Shown here: piece after piece, positions 24,607 to 33,368 of the stretch
How positions within the stretch are numbered: position 1 is the first letter of the stretch
Layout of the letters: each line of letters starts with the position of its first letter
Source of the DNA: VXOI01 sp965197575
Lineage (GTDB): Bacteria; Chloroflexota; Dehalococcoidia; Lucifugimonadales; UBA3495
Direction of reading: 5' to 3'
Length of the DNA stretch: 64,000 bases
Assembly: GCA_965197575.1 (NCBI GenBank)
Contig: OZ240214.1
Span: 682,001 to 746,000 of the forward strand
Position numbers and translations under genes: made by a program
Notes under the pieces: generated by a model
Databases searched by the model: none
The model's input: only the letters and a program-made list of their open reading frames with translations
Told to the model about the DNA's origin: nothing

Positions 24607-25263
24607 CTACCAAGAGACGGGATTCAGGCCCTCGGCATATAAAGCACGTGTAGCTCCTTGCAGCGTGACGGTTTGCTCTTGGCTTACTTTCACCCAGTAA
24701 AGCTTTCCCGATACTGAATGGGTCAGGGCGCCGATTTCAGCCGGAGTAGGCGTAGACATCCCCGGCGCCAACAGCAACAAGTCAGGGGAAAAGAAACCGG
24801 TGGGGTCGTAGACCGACCATTGCCGCGTGGCGTTGTCGAAATGCGCCACCCATAGCAAGTTGCTGCCCAAGGGAGCGAAGGCCGTGGCCACAGGAATCCC
24901 GGCTGGGAGCAGCGTGGGTTCAGGTGTAGGGGTAGCCGTGGGTTCGGGAGCGGGAGTTTGGGTAGGTGCGGGCGTGGGCACAGGTGTCTGCGTGGGCGTG
25001 GGAGCAGGAACAGGAGTTGACGTGGCCGTGGGCGATGGGGTCGGAACAGAAGTCGGCGTGAGGGTGGGCGCCGGTGTGGGTGACGGCGAAATTGTGGGTG
25101 TAGGGACCTGGGTGTCAGTTGCGGCGGGAACCGTGGTAGGCGAGGCCATTGGTGTGCCGGTACAAGCGGCCAACGATAATGCGAGCACGACGGCTGCCGT
25201 TACGGCTAGTACCGCGTCCGGCTGAAACCGATGTATAAATGTGCCGAAGCATGACCGGGGCAC
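24607..25263 (-). CDS. Lipoprotein with a long Thr/Pro-rich linker
   Basis: A 218-residue exported lipoprotein. The N-terminus has a hydrophobic stretch ending in the lipobox 'LSLAAC', after which the mature Cys is followed by about 85 residues dominated by Thr, Pro, Ser and Ala, a wall-spanning or surface-exposing linker. The last 100 residues form a small globular domain with two similar motifs, 'NLLWVAHFDNATRQWSVYDP' and 'GKLYWVKVSQEQTVTL', suggesting a beta-rich fold. Function unknown. The start is GTG 25263; no ATG is available in the frame. The repetitive codons produce long antisense frames that are not genes. Confidence 0.75.
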   Translation of the reverse strand: MPRSCFGTFIHRFQPDAVLAVTAAVVLALSLAACTGTPMASPTTVPAATDTQVPTPTISPSPTPAPTLTPTSVPTPSPTATSTPVPAPTPTQTPVPTPAPTQTPAPEPTATPTPEPTLLPAGIPVATAFAPLGSNLLWVAHFDNATRQWSVYDPTGFFSPDLLLLAPGMSTPTPAEIGALTHSVSGKLYWVKVSQEQTVTLQGATRALYAEGLNPVSW

Positions 25264-25678
25264 GGATAGTAGAGAATCTCCAGTCGATAGTTGCCACAGC
25301 CTGATTTTGTTCGGTTATTTATCAAAAATAGCCGGACGCTGTACTAGGCCAATAAGACGTTGGGGAGCGGTGAATGAAAGCGAAAGGTTGACGAATCTCA
25401 ATGTGGCGTCTCTGGTAGTATTGTTTTGGCTTGACCCGTCAGGGCGCCAACAATCGAGGAAGAGCACATTCACTGTAATTCCGGTGATGCGCCGGGTCAA
25501 CACGCCGGGAGTATGGCTGTGTATGGGAGGCAGCGCGGGGCTTTCCCCCGGCTTTTTCAGGGGGGCCGGAATTTGGTGATACAATTCCGGTGGATGCCGG
25601 AGACGGCCGGACCGCATGTCCCGGCAGCCGTAAAGGGTCTTTTGATTTGATCGGGTGATTTAATTAGGAGGGGTCAAC
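25264..25678. other. 415-bp intergenic region before the rhodanese gene
   Basis: No convincing conserved gene. On the plus strand a TACAAT box at 25580-25585 precedes the rhodanese gene by about 93 bases, with a possible 18-codon leader frame (25594-25650). On the minus strand TTGACC and TACAGT are spaced 17 bp apart around 25475-25500 and could serve the divergent lipoprotein gene. Confidence 0.5.
25594..25650 (+). CDS. Possible 18-residue leader peptide
   Basis: An ATG at 25594 begins eight bases after a TACAAT box and opens an 18-codon frame ending in TGA, 28 bp before the rhodanese start. Its position at a predicted transcript 5' end suggests leaderless translation. The peptide 'MPETAGPHVPAAVKGLLI' has no run of regulatory codons. 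Evidence is weak and it may be chance. Confidence 0.2.
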   Translation: MPETAGPHVPAAVKGLLI

Positions 25679-26521
25679 ATGGCCGATTACGCTCACCCTG
25701 AGTCACTGGTTAGCACGGAATGGGTGGCCGAGCATGGAGGAGACGCCAATGTCCGGCTGGTGGAGGTCGATGTCGACACCTCGGCCTACGAGCAGGGCCA
25801 CATTCAAGGCGCGGTGGGCTGGAACTGGCAGTCCCAGTTGCAACAGCCGGTGCGCCGTGACCTGGCTTCCAAGGAGGAAATCGAGCAATTGCTGGGCGGC
25901 TCGGGAATCGGCAACGACACGACCGTCGTTCTCTACGGAGACAACAACAACTGGTTCGCGGCCTGGGCTTTCTGGCAACTGAAGTATTACGGCCACGGCG
26001 ATGTGCGGTTGATGAACGGCGGCCGGGTCAAGTGGGAGGTGGAGGGACGCCCGCTGACCACCGACGAACCCAGCTACGCCGCCGCCTCCTACACTGCCAG
26101 CGACGGCGACCAGAGCATCCGGGCCTACCGCGACCAGGTGCTGGCCTCGGTCAACGCCGGCAGCGTCGCGCTGGTCGACGTCCGTTCGCCCGCCGAATTC
26201 AGCGGCGAGCTTCTGGCCCCGGCCAATCTGCCCCAAGAGGGGTCGCAGCGGGGCGGGCACATTCCCGGCGCGGCCAACATCCCTTGGGGGCAGGCGGTGG
26301 GCGAGGACGGCGCTTTCAAGTCGGCCGACGACCTGTGGGAACTGTACGGCGGCAAGGACATTGACGGCAGCAGGGAGACCATCGCCTACTGCCGGATCGG
26401 CGAACGTTCGTCCCACACCTGGTTCGTGCTGACCCAACTGCTGGGGCTGGAAAACGTCCGCAATTACGATGGTTCCTGGACGGAATGGGGCAGCATCGTG
26501 GGGGCGCCCATCGAGAAGTAG
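25679..26521 (+). CDS. Thiosulfate sulfurtransferase (two-domain rhodanese)
   Basis: A 280-residue tandem rhodanese. The N-terminal domain ('LVSTEWVAEHGGDANVRLVE' onward) has lost the active-site Cys, which is normal for two-domain rhodaneses. The C-terminal domain carries the active loop 'AYCRIGERSSHTWFVL', with the persulfide-forming Cys and the CRIGERS sequence typical of CysA/SseA-type thiosulfate sulfurtransferases, and ends in 'NYDGSWTEWG'. It transfers sulfane sulfur from thiosulfate to cyanide or a cellular thiol acceptor. There is no signal peptide, so it is cytoplasmic. AGGAGGGG lies just before the ATG. It forms a single-gene unit closed by a strong terminator. Confidence 0.93.
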   Translation: MADYAHPESLVSTEWVAEHGGDANVRLVEVDVDTSAYEQGHIQGAVGWNWQSQLQQPVRRDLASKEEIEQLLGGSGIGNDTTVVLYGDNNNWFAAWAFWQLKYYGHGDVRLMNGGRVKWEVEGRPLTTDEPSYAAASYTASDGDQSIRAYRDQVLASVNAGSVALVDVRSPAEFSGELLAPANLPQEGSQRGGHIPGAANIPWGQAVGEDGAFKSADDLWELYGGKDIDGSRETIAYCRIGERSSHTWFVLTQLLGLENVRNYDGSWTEWGSIVGAPIEK

Positions 26522-26546
26522 ACTCCTGAAGAGACGGGGCGCGAAC

Positions 26547-26573
26547 GGGCAGGCCATTGGCCTGCCCTTTTTT
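26547..26573 (+). terminator. Rho-independent terminator after the rhodanese gene
   Basis: A perfect 9-bp stem GGGCAGGCC/GGCCTGCCC with a 3-nt loop is followed by six T residues. Confidence 0.9.
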
Positions 26574-26596
26574 GCAGATTACGCCCGCCGTTTTTC

Positions 26597-26656
26597 GTAA
26601 TATTTTGTTAACATAACGGAAACATTAGAGCAACAGACGCGAAATTTCGCTGAAAC
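26597..26656 (+). promoter_or_regulatory. Six-half-site, 11-bp-phased operator upstream of amt (GlnR/PhoP-type)
   Basis: Half-sites begin at 26597, 26608, 26619, 26630, 26641 and 26652, exactly 11 bp apart: GTAAT, TTAAC, GAAAC, GCAAC, GAAAT, GAAAC. This is the direct-repeat geometry of OmpR-family dimers such as actinobacterial GlnR (GTnAC-n6-GaAAC). The array ends 98 bp before the amt ATG, a position suited to activation. The spacing is read directly; the identity of the regulator is inferred. Confidence 0.7.
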
Positions 26657-26753
26657 ATACGGCTCTTACACTGGTTATCGAAATCGGGTTTCGCGTAAAC
26701 TCGTTGGGTACTTATCATCATTCCCCCCATGAGGGGTCGCAGGAGGGATACAC

Positions 26754-28112
26754 ATGCTGGCTCAAACGGTACCACAGACCAACACCGCGAGGCTGTTGCG
26801 CCGGTTTTTGCCCTACGCGATAGCCGGGTTGCTGGCGGCGGCAATCCTGGCGGGTTACAACATAGCGTTTGCCGGGGACATCACCTCGGACAACGACAAG
26901 CTCGATCAGGGAACCAGCTTGATATGGATGGTTGGCGCGTTCCTGGTCTTCTTCATGCAGGCCGGATTCGCTTTCCTCGGCGCGGGGCTAATCCGAAGCA
27001 AAAACACCACCAACTACATGACCAAGAGCTTCATGGACTTCGCCATCGCGTCGCTGTCCTTCTGGGCCTTCGGTTTCGCTCTCATGTGGGGCACTTCGGC
27101 GGTCGGTATCCTCGGGACCACCAACTTCTTCACCACCGACGCCGCGAACGGCCAGACCTACGTCGACTGGGTCTTCCAGATGGTCTTTGCCGGTACGGCC
27201 GCCACCATCGTGGCCGGAGCGGTTGCCGAGAGGACCAAGACCCAGGCTTACCTGGCATACAGCTTTATGATCGGCGCGGTCATCTACCCGCTCTACGGCC
27301 ACTGGGTCTGGGGAGGCGGCTGGCTGGGCGCTTTGGACAAAATCGAGCTCGTGGCTGCGGCCGACTATGCCGGTTCCGGCGTGGTGCACGCGGTGGGCGG
27401 GTTCATCGCCTTGGCCGGGGCTGCCGTGGTCGGCGCACGCCGCGGCAAGTTCAACGCCGACGGCTCGGCCAACGACATCCGCGGCCACAACGTGCCCTAC
27501 GTAATCATCGGCACCTTCATCCTGTTCTTCGGCTGGTTCGGGTTCAACATCAACACCGGCGATTCCATCGGCCTCAATGCGATGAACACGCTGCTGGCCG
27601 GAGCAACCGGCGCGGTCGTGGCCCTGTACATCCGCTTGGTGATGACCGGCAAGACCGACATCCTGATGGCCTGTAACGGCGCGCTGGCCGGTCTGGTAGG
27701 CGTCACCGCCCCGGTGGCCTTCGTCGAACCCTGGTCGGCGGTGGTGATCGGCGCAGTGGCCGCTCCAATCATGATGGGTTCGGTGATCTTCATCGAACGG
27801 GTGTTGAAGATCGACGATCCGGTGGGGGCGATCTCGGTGCACGGTACCGCCGGCTTGTGGGGCCTCCTTGCGGTGGGTATTTTCGCCAACGGCAACAATG
27901 GAGTGGAAGGTCTGATAGCAGGAGAATGGCGTCAGATCGTGGCCCAGGTCATCAGCATGGGCGTCGTGCTGGCCTGGGCCCTGGTGACCGGCTTCGCCCT
28001 GTTCTTGCTGTTGAAGTTCACCATGGGTGTGCGGGCCACCGAAGAAGAGGAGATGGAGGGCCTGGATATTTCCGAACACGCTCTCCCGGCCTACCCGGCC
28101 GACGCAGACTAA
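26754..28112 (+). CDS. amt: Ammonium transporter Amt
   Basis: A 452-residue Amt/Mep/Rh channel with an N-terminal signal-like helix and eleven further hydrophobic segments. The twin pore histidines are visible in 'GSGVVHAVGG' and 'ISVHGTAGLWG', and the vestibule signature region 'GHWVWGGGWLGALD' is present. It imports NH4+/NH3 across the cytoplasmic membrane under nitrogen limitation. An acidic C-terminal tail ('TEEEEMEGLDISEHALP') is the region that binds the PII protein in other bacteria. No glnK/PII gene lies beside it, which is unusual. GGAGGG precedes the ATG. It is preceded by a phased operator and followed by a terminator. Confidence 0.95.
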   Translation: MLAQTVPQTNTARLLRRFLPYAIAGLLAAAILAGYNIAFAGDITSDNDKLDQGTSLIWMVGAFLVFFMQAGFAFLGAGLIRSKNTTNYMTKSFMDFAIASLSFWAFGFALMWGTSAVGILGTTNFFTTDAANGQTYVDWVFQMVFAGTAATIVAGAVAERTKTQAYLAYSFMIGAVIYPLYGHWVWGGGWLGALDKIELVAAADYAGSGVVHAVGGFIALAGAAVVGARRGKFNADGSANDIRGHNVPYVIIGTFILFFGWFGFNINTGDSIGLNAMNTLLAGATGAVVALYIRLVMTGKTDILMACNGALAGLVGVTAPVAFVEPWSAVVIGAVAAPIMMGSVIFIERVLKIDDPVGAISVHGTAGLWGLLAVGIFANGNNGVEGLIAGEWRQIVAQVISMGVVLAWALVTGFALFLLLKFTMGVRATEEEEMEGLDISEHALPAYPADAD

Positions 28113-28144
28113 TCCGCTGCAAGACATATCAAGGATTACTACCC

Positions 28145-28179
28145 GGGCCGCGGACCAACGCCGCGGCCCGGTTCTTTTT
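28145..28179 (+). terminator. Rho-independent terminator after amt
   Basis: A perfect 9-bp stem GGGCCGCGG/CCGCGGCCC with a 7-nt loop is followed by GGTTCTTTTT. Confidence 0.88.
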
Positions 28180-28236
28180 GCCCTCTTCTCGCGGCCTCGA
28201 TGTCCTTTGAGGAGCGGTGGGGAATAGGCCCCGGAT

Positions 28237-28274
28237 GTAACAAACATTTAACACAAACGAAAATAGCCCGTAAC
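28237..28274 (+). promoter_or_regulatory. Four-half-site phased operator, peptide gene copy 1
   Basis: Half-sites GTAAC, TTAAC, GAAAA and GTAAC begin at 28237, 28248, 28259 and 28270, exactly 11 bp apart, matching the register seen upstream of amt. The array ends 47 bp before the 27-codon gene. Confidence 0.7.
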
Positions 28275-28321
28275 AACTTCCCGGCAAACTAGGGTCATAC
28301 CAGATTCGGAGGAGCAAGAGG

Positions 28322-28405
28322 ATGATCGCAATCGTAGCAGCGGGCGCTTTCGTGGGACTGTTTACCTTGTGGGTGGTGCTGCCCCGCAAACTCCTCCGCA
28401 AGTAG
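28322..28405 (+). CDS. 27-residue single-span membrane peptide, copy 1
   Basis: A 27-codon frame starting ATG at 28322, with GGAGGAG about eight bases upstream. Residues 1-21 are hydrophobic ('MIAIVAAGAFVGLFTLWVVL' then Pro), and the tail is basic (RKLLRK), predicting one membrane helix with its C-terminus in the cytoplasm. It is a separate transcription unit between the amt terminator and its own terminator, behind a phased operator. A second copy lies 290 bp downstream. The two coding sequences differ by six synonymous changes (counting the stop codon) and one Val/Ile substitution, a pattern expected of a selected protein. Function unknown; partnership with Amt or GlnA is inferred from position. 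Confidence 0.7.
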   Translation: MIAIVAAGAFVGLFTLWVVLPRKLLRK

Positions 28406-28460
28406 AGCAACCAACCATCGATCCAGTCCTGTTTGGGCAGGGTCCCGAACGTACCAACCG

Positions 28461-28508
28461 ATCACCCCGTCCTCGCCCTACCGGCAAAAGGAACGGGGTG
28501 ATTTTTTT
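28461..28508 (+). terminator. Rho-independent terminator after peptide gene copy 1
   Basis: A perfect 10-bp stem ATCACCCCGT/ACGGGGTGAT with a 22-nt loop is followed by six more T residues. Confidence 0.85.
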
Positions 28509-28526
28509 GCCCCGCCCGGGGCATAT

Positions 28527-28564
28527 GTAACAAAGATTTAACATGAATGAAAATAGGCTGTAAC
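28527..28564 (+). promoter_or_regulatory. Four-half-site phased operator, peptide gene copy 2
   Basis: GTAAC, TTAAC, GAAAA and GTAAC begin at 28527, 28538, 28549 and 28560. The half-sites are identical to those of copy 1 while most of the 6-bp spacers have changed, indicating selection on the half-sites. Confidence 0.72.
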
Positions 28565-28611
28565 AACTTCCCGGCAAACTAGGGTCATACCAGATCCGGA
28601 GGAACAACAGG

Positions 28612-28695
28612 ATGATCGCAATTATTGCAGCGGGCGCTTTCGTGGGACTGTTCACCTTGTGGGTGGTGTTGCCCCGCAAACTCCTCCGGAAATAA
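28612..28695 (+). CDS. 27-residue single-span membrane peptide, copy 2
   Basis: A 27-codon frame encoding the same peptide as the copy at 28322 except Ile for Val at position 5, ending in TAA instead of TAG. The upstream region from the operator through the ribosome site (GGAGGA) is also conserved. The copy offset is 290 bp. It is followed by a hairpin with a T-rich tail and then by glnA 143 bp downstream. Read-through into glnA is possible because that terminator is imperfect. No known small-protein family is recognised; KdpF-like or transporter-associated micropeptides are structural analogies only. Confidence 0.7.
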   Translation: MIAIIAAGAFVGLFTLWVVLPRKLLRK

Positions 28696-28742
28696 GCCCT
28701 CGCAACACTTTTCACCGCTCAAGAATCAGGCTCCGTTCATCC

Positions 28743-28787
28743 AATCCATGCCCGTCAGCATATAGACCGGCATGGATTGTTTGTTTC
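28743..28787 (+). terminator. Terminator or attenuator between peptide copy 2 and glnA
   Basis: A perfect 10-bp stem AATCCATGCC/GGCATGGATT with a 16-nt loop is followed by GTTTGTTTC. The T-tract is interrupted, so some read-through into glnA is plausible. Confidence 0.65.
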
Positions 28788-28838
28788 TAATACAATCAAC
28801 AACAGGGCTCCACTAGCCCCGAGGAGGCGAGGAACGAA

Positions 28839-30263
<1,425 letters not shown>

Positions 30264-30294
30264 GCCACTCCATCCCCGGCGCGGTCACGAGAGG

Positions 30295-30325
30295 AACGCC
30301 GCTCATTTAGAGCGGCGTTCTCGTT
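30295..30325 (+). terminator. Terminator between convergent glnA and the oxidoreductase gene
   Basis: A perfect 11-bp stem GAACGCCGCTC/GAGCGGCGTTC with an ATTTA loop, followed by TCGTTT on the plus strand. Confidence 0.75.
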
Positions 30326-30356
30326 TGCGGCCATTCTTCGACTCCGGTCCGTCGGC

Positions 30357-31334
30357 TCAGGGGAAGGGCAGCGGCGCTCCCGCCCGCATCGACTCGTAGG
30401 CTTTGAGGACCATCGCCAAGTCCCGGACCCCTTCCGCGCCGGTCATGGACGGCTCCCGGCCTTCCAGGATGGCTTGCCGGAAGTCCCGCACCATGGGGGC
30501 CAGACCCCGCTCCGCCGGTGCGAGTTCCAGCCGGCGTTTTCCGTCGCCGTCGATCAGCTCCACCCACGGCTGGTCAAGCTCGAAGTAGGCGCTGCCGAGA
30601 GCCCCGGAAATGGACGCCCACTGCCCGGTGTGCTGACCCACGGCCCAAGAGTGGTTGATGATGCCCACCAGCCCGTCGTCGTAGCGGTTGAGCGCCACGA
30701 TTCCGTCCTCGGCGGCCAACCCCGGCTGGCCCGGAGGCACGGCCATGCCGTATATTTCGCTGGGAGGCCCGGCCAGGTAGGCCAGGATGCTGGCCTTGTG
30801 GATTCCCCCGTCGATAAACACCCCGCCGCCGTTCATCTCGGCGTCGCTACGCCAGCCAGCCGGCCGGTACGGGTACTGCTCTTGCAATTGGACCAGCCGC
30901 AGTTTGCCCAACGCGCCGGTGTCCACCAGATCTTTGGCCTTGGCCACCGGCGGCAGGAACCGGTAGTTCTCGGCCACCATCAGTGTTACCCCGGACTGCC
31001 CGGCCAGCGCGACTATCTCCTCCCCCTCCGCCACGGTCCGGGCGATGGGCTTTTCCAGCAGGACGTGCTTGCCCGCTTGGGCGGCCAGTCCGACGTGTTC
31101 CAGGTGCAGGTGGTGTGGAGTGCAAACGTACAGGGCGTCCACCCGCGGGTCGGCGGCGGCCGCTTCGTAAGAGCCGAAAAAGCCCGCGCCGTCGAACCGG
31201 GCGGCGTAGGCTTGAGCGCGCTCCTCGTCCCGGCTGGCGAAGTAGAGGTCGAGCCAGCCCCGTTCGCTCTGGACCGTGTCGGCAAAGGTCCAAGCGAAGT
31301 CCCCGCAGCCGACGACACACAAGCCGAATTTCAT
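30357..31334 (-). CDS. Gfo/Idh/MocA-family oxidoreductase
   Basis: A 325-residue NAD(P)-dependent oxidoreductase. The N-terminal Rossmann domain starts 'LCVVGCGDFAWTFAD', continues with 'VDALYVCTPHHLHLEHV' and has the catalytic-region 'HVLLEKPIARTV'. The C-terminal domain includes 'GGGVFIDGGIHKASILAYLAG', which carries the family Asp/His pair. Members act on sugars, inositols and related polyols; substrate unknown. GGAGG precedes the ATG. It converges on glnA across a terminator and lies 26 bp downstream of the metalloprotease-like lipoprotein gene on the same strand. Confidence 0.9.
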   Translation of the reverse strand: MKFGLCVVGCGDFAWTFADTVQSERGWLDLYFASRDEERAQAYAARFDGAGFFGSYEAAAADPRVDALYVCTPHHLHLEHVGLAAQAGKHVLLEKPIARTVAEGEEIVALAGQSGVTLMVAENYRFLPPVAKAKDLVDTGALGKLRLVQLQEQYPYRPAGWRSDAEMNGGGVFIDGGIHKASILAYLAGPPSEIYGMAVPPGQPGLAAEDGIVALNRYDDGLVGIINHSWAVGQHTGQWASISGALGSAYFELDQPWVELIDGDGKRRLELAPAERGLAPMVRDFRQAILEGREPSMTGAEGVRDLAMVLKAYESMRAGAPLPFP

Positions 31335-31360
31335 GGCGCGCCTCCGGGTCCCGAATCCGG

Positions 31361-33337
31361 TTAGTCTAACTGCTCCAGCGACAGCGTGTAGGTTGCGGGC
31401 AGACGTGTGGCAGGCGCGGCGGCCTGCACCACCACCACGATCCGGCCGGACGCCTCGGGGTCTTCTATGGTGGTCTGGCCGCGGTTCCGGTCGTCTAGGT
31501 CGAGACGGGTCACCCGGCTGCCGTCGTCTCGCTGCCGGACTATTTGCACGATGAAGTCCTGCTGGACCAGGTTATTGGTCCAGACGAATCCGTCGGGCTG
31601 CCAGAAGTCCTGCCCGGAGCCACCGGAAGGACGGGGCTGCGTCGTCAGGTTGCGAAGGCACAGCCCGTGCCCGTTGAGCGCGTCGTCGCTCAGGTACTGG
31701 AATCGGACCAGGACTTCTTGACCGGTGTAGGCGCCCAAGGGGACCGACTCGCGCACCCAGCCGTCGCTGTCGCCAGTGTAGCCGGGGCCGAAGGCGGAGT
31801 CGACCGGGTTTTCGGCGTTGGTGTTGGGCGTTTCCAGAATCGTCCAGGCCGTGCCTCCGTTGGTGGACACTTCCAGGTAGCCGTAGTCCCAGTCTTTCTC
31901 GGTACTGTGCCAGATTTCGTAGGTGAGTGTCGCTTTGTCGGCTTCCCGGAGGTCCAGGCGGGCGGTCAGCGTGGAGTTGATAGCGTCGCCGGAATTGCTC
32001 CACCAGCAGCCTTCCGGGCCGATTTCGGCAGGCAGCAGGCCAACGGTGTCCGCGCCGCCGAAGCGCACTCGCACCGGCCCGTCTACGTCTCGCAAGCGCA
32101 CGTACCGGGTAGCGAATTGGGGCAACTGCCGTTCTTGGGGAACGTCCTCCGGGGTCAAACTTTCACGCACGGCGACCGGCGCAGGGAGGTCCGGGTAGCC
32201 GTAGTGCCCGGCTTCCTCGTCCAGCAGGTTCGCCACACCCCAATCGCCGAAAACGTCCAGGAAGTCCGCCTCGTGTCCCAGCGATTCGAGGTAGGCGTCG
32301 ATGCCTTCGATACCGTCGGCCTGGAGTTGCAACAAGGGCCGCAGATCGCTGAGGCCCCCATAGTGCTCGGCCAAGTAGCGCATGAACAGGAAGGCCGCTC
32401 CATAGTTGATGTATCCGGCCCCGGCCTCGGTGGGCCAGTGGACCAGCGAGATGGGCGGGGAGAGAAGGAACCCCCGGGCACTTTCTCGGGCGCTGCGCCG
32501 GCCGGCGACAATCGTCGCCAACTCCGCCAGCCCTTCGTTCACCCAAGTCTCCTCGGTCGGGTCGGCCCGCCAATGCACGGCGTGTTGAAGCTCGTGGGCC
32601 AACACGTCCAGGTACGCCGCGCTGTCCACGGGTATCGAGGCGGTGTTGACGTATATCACCTCCCGCTCGTTGCTGCCGGGACGAATTTCCCGGGGATACT
32701 CGTCGGAGGAGCTGAAATACCCGCCTACCCCTCGTAACCGGGCGTTGATGATATTCAGGTGGGGGTCGTTGTCTACGCCGGGCACCCATTCCTGGCCGAA
32801 GACACTGGTAACCCGCGGATAGATCGTCTCCTCGAAGATGGCCGCCGCGCGCTCCAAGTCATCCTGGTTGATGTCCTGGCCGTCCTCCACGTACCAATAG
32901 GCGTTCGGAGTAACCAGCCTCAACTCGAAGCCGCTCTGATATTTTCTCAGGTCGACAATATCGAACAGCCAGAACGTCTCCCTGCTTCCCTGCTCGTAGG
33001 AAACCGGTCGAGGGTTGACCACCCTGTCCACCGGCTCGTCCAGCCGCAGAAGCTCCGAGGCCACTTCATAAAGGTCGCGCTCCGGCGGAACGGGAAACGC
33101 GGCAGCAGCCAGCGGCACGACCACGGGAGAAGGGTCAGGCGGTTCCGTGGGAGCGGCTGGGACGGGTGAAACGTCGGGAACGGGCGACGGCGATGCTTGC
33201 GCGGGTTTGGCCGGTGTCGCGGTAGGGTCGGGAGCAATCACTGGGGAAGGCGTCGGCGTGCCGGTGGGAGCATCGGTCCCACAAGCAGCCGACAGGCCGA
33301 GCAGAAGCAAAGCGCCGATTAGAAGTACCGCCCTCAT
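31361..33337 (-). CDS. Metalloprotease-like lipoprotein (M6-like)
   Basis: About 658 residues. The N-terminus is a lipoprotein signal with lipobox 'LSAAC', then a Thr/Pro/Ser-rich linker of about 60 residues. A zinc-protease site 'LAHELQHAVHW' with a downstream 'WVNEGLAEL' gives HExxH plus a Glu third ligand, as in gluzincin and immune-inhibitor-A-like proteases. The C-terminal part contains a MAM/jelly-roll-like beta domain ('TLTYEIWHSTEKDWDYGYLE', 'VSTNGGTAWTIL') that accompanies M6 peptidases. It is predicted to be anchored outside the cell and to degrade protein. ATG 33337 is preferred to the TTG at 33346 because it begins the signal peptide. Confidence 0.82.
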   Translation of the reverse strand: MRAVLLIGALLLLGLSAACGTDAPTGTPTPSPVIAPDPTATPAKPAQASPSPVPDVSPVPAAPTEPPDPSPVVVPLAAAAFPVPPERDLYEVASELLRLDEPVDRVVNPRPVSYEQGSRETFWLFDIVDLRKYQSGFELRLVTPNAYWYVEDGQDINQDDLERAAAIFEETIYPRVTSVFGQEWVPGVDNDPHLNIINARLRGVGGYFSSSDEYPREIRPGSNEREVIYVNTASIPVDSAAYLDVLAHELQHAVHWRADPTEETWVNEGLAELATIVAGRRSARESARGFLLSPPISLVHWPTEAGAGYINYGAAFLFMRYLAEHYGGLSDLRPLLQLQADGIEGIDAYLESLGHEADFLDVFGDWGVANLLDEEAGHYGYPDLPAPVAVRESLTPEDVPQERQLPQFATRYVRLRDVDGPVRVRFGGADTVGLLPAEIGPEGCWWSNSGDAINSTLTARLDLREADKATLTYEIWHSTEKDWDYGYLEVSTNGGTAWTILETPNTNAENPVDSAFGPGYTGDSDGWVRESVPLGAYTGQEVLVRFQYLSDDALNGHGLCLRNLTTQPRPSGGSGQDFWQPDGFVWTNNLVQQDFIVQIVRQRDDGSRVTRLDLDDRNRGQTTIEDPEASGRIVVVVQAAAPATRLPATYTLSLEQLD

Positions 33338-33368
33338 TACAGCCAAGAAACGACAGCCAAGAAGCGTC

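Noticed and set aside
24827..25225. Long plus-strand frame rich in Val and Gly opposite the lipoprotein gene
   Set aside because: It is the antisense shadow of the Thr/Pro-rich linker codons and has no ribosome site.
25315..25617. Overlapping frames on both strands in the gap before the rhodanese gene
   Set aside because: No ribosome site, no conserved motif, and they overlap predicted promoter elements.
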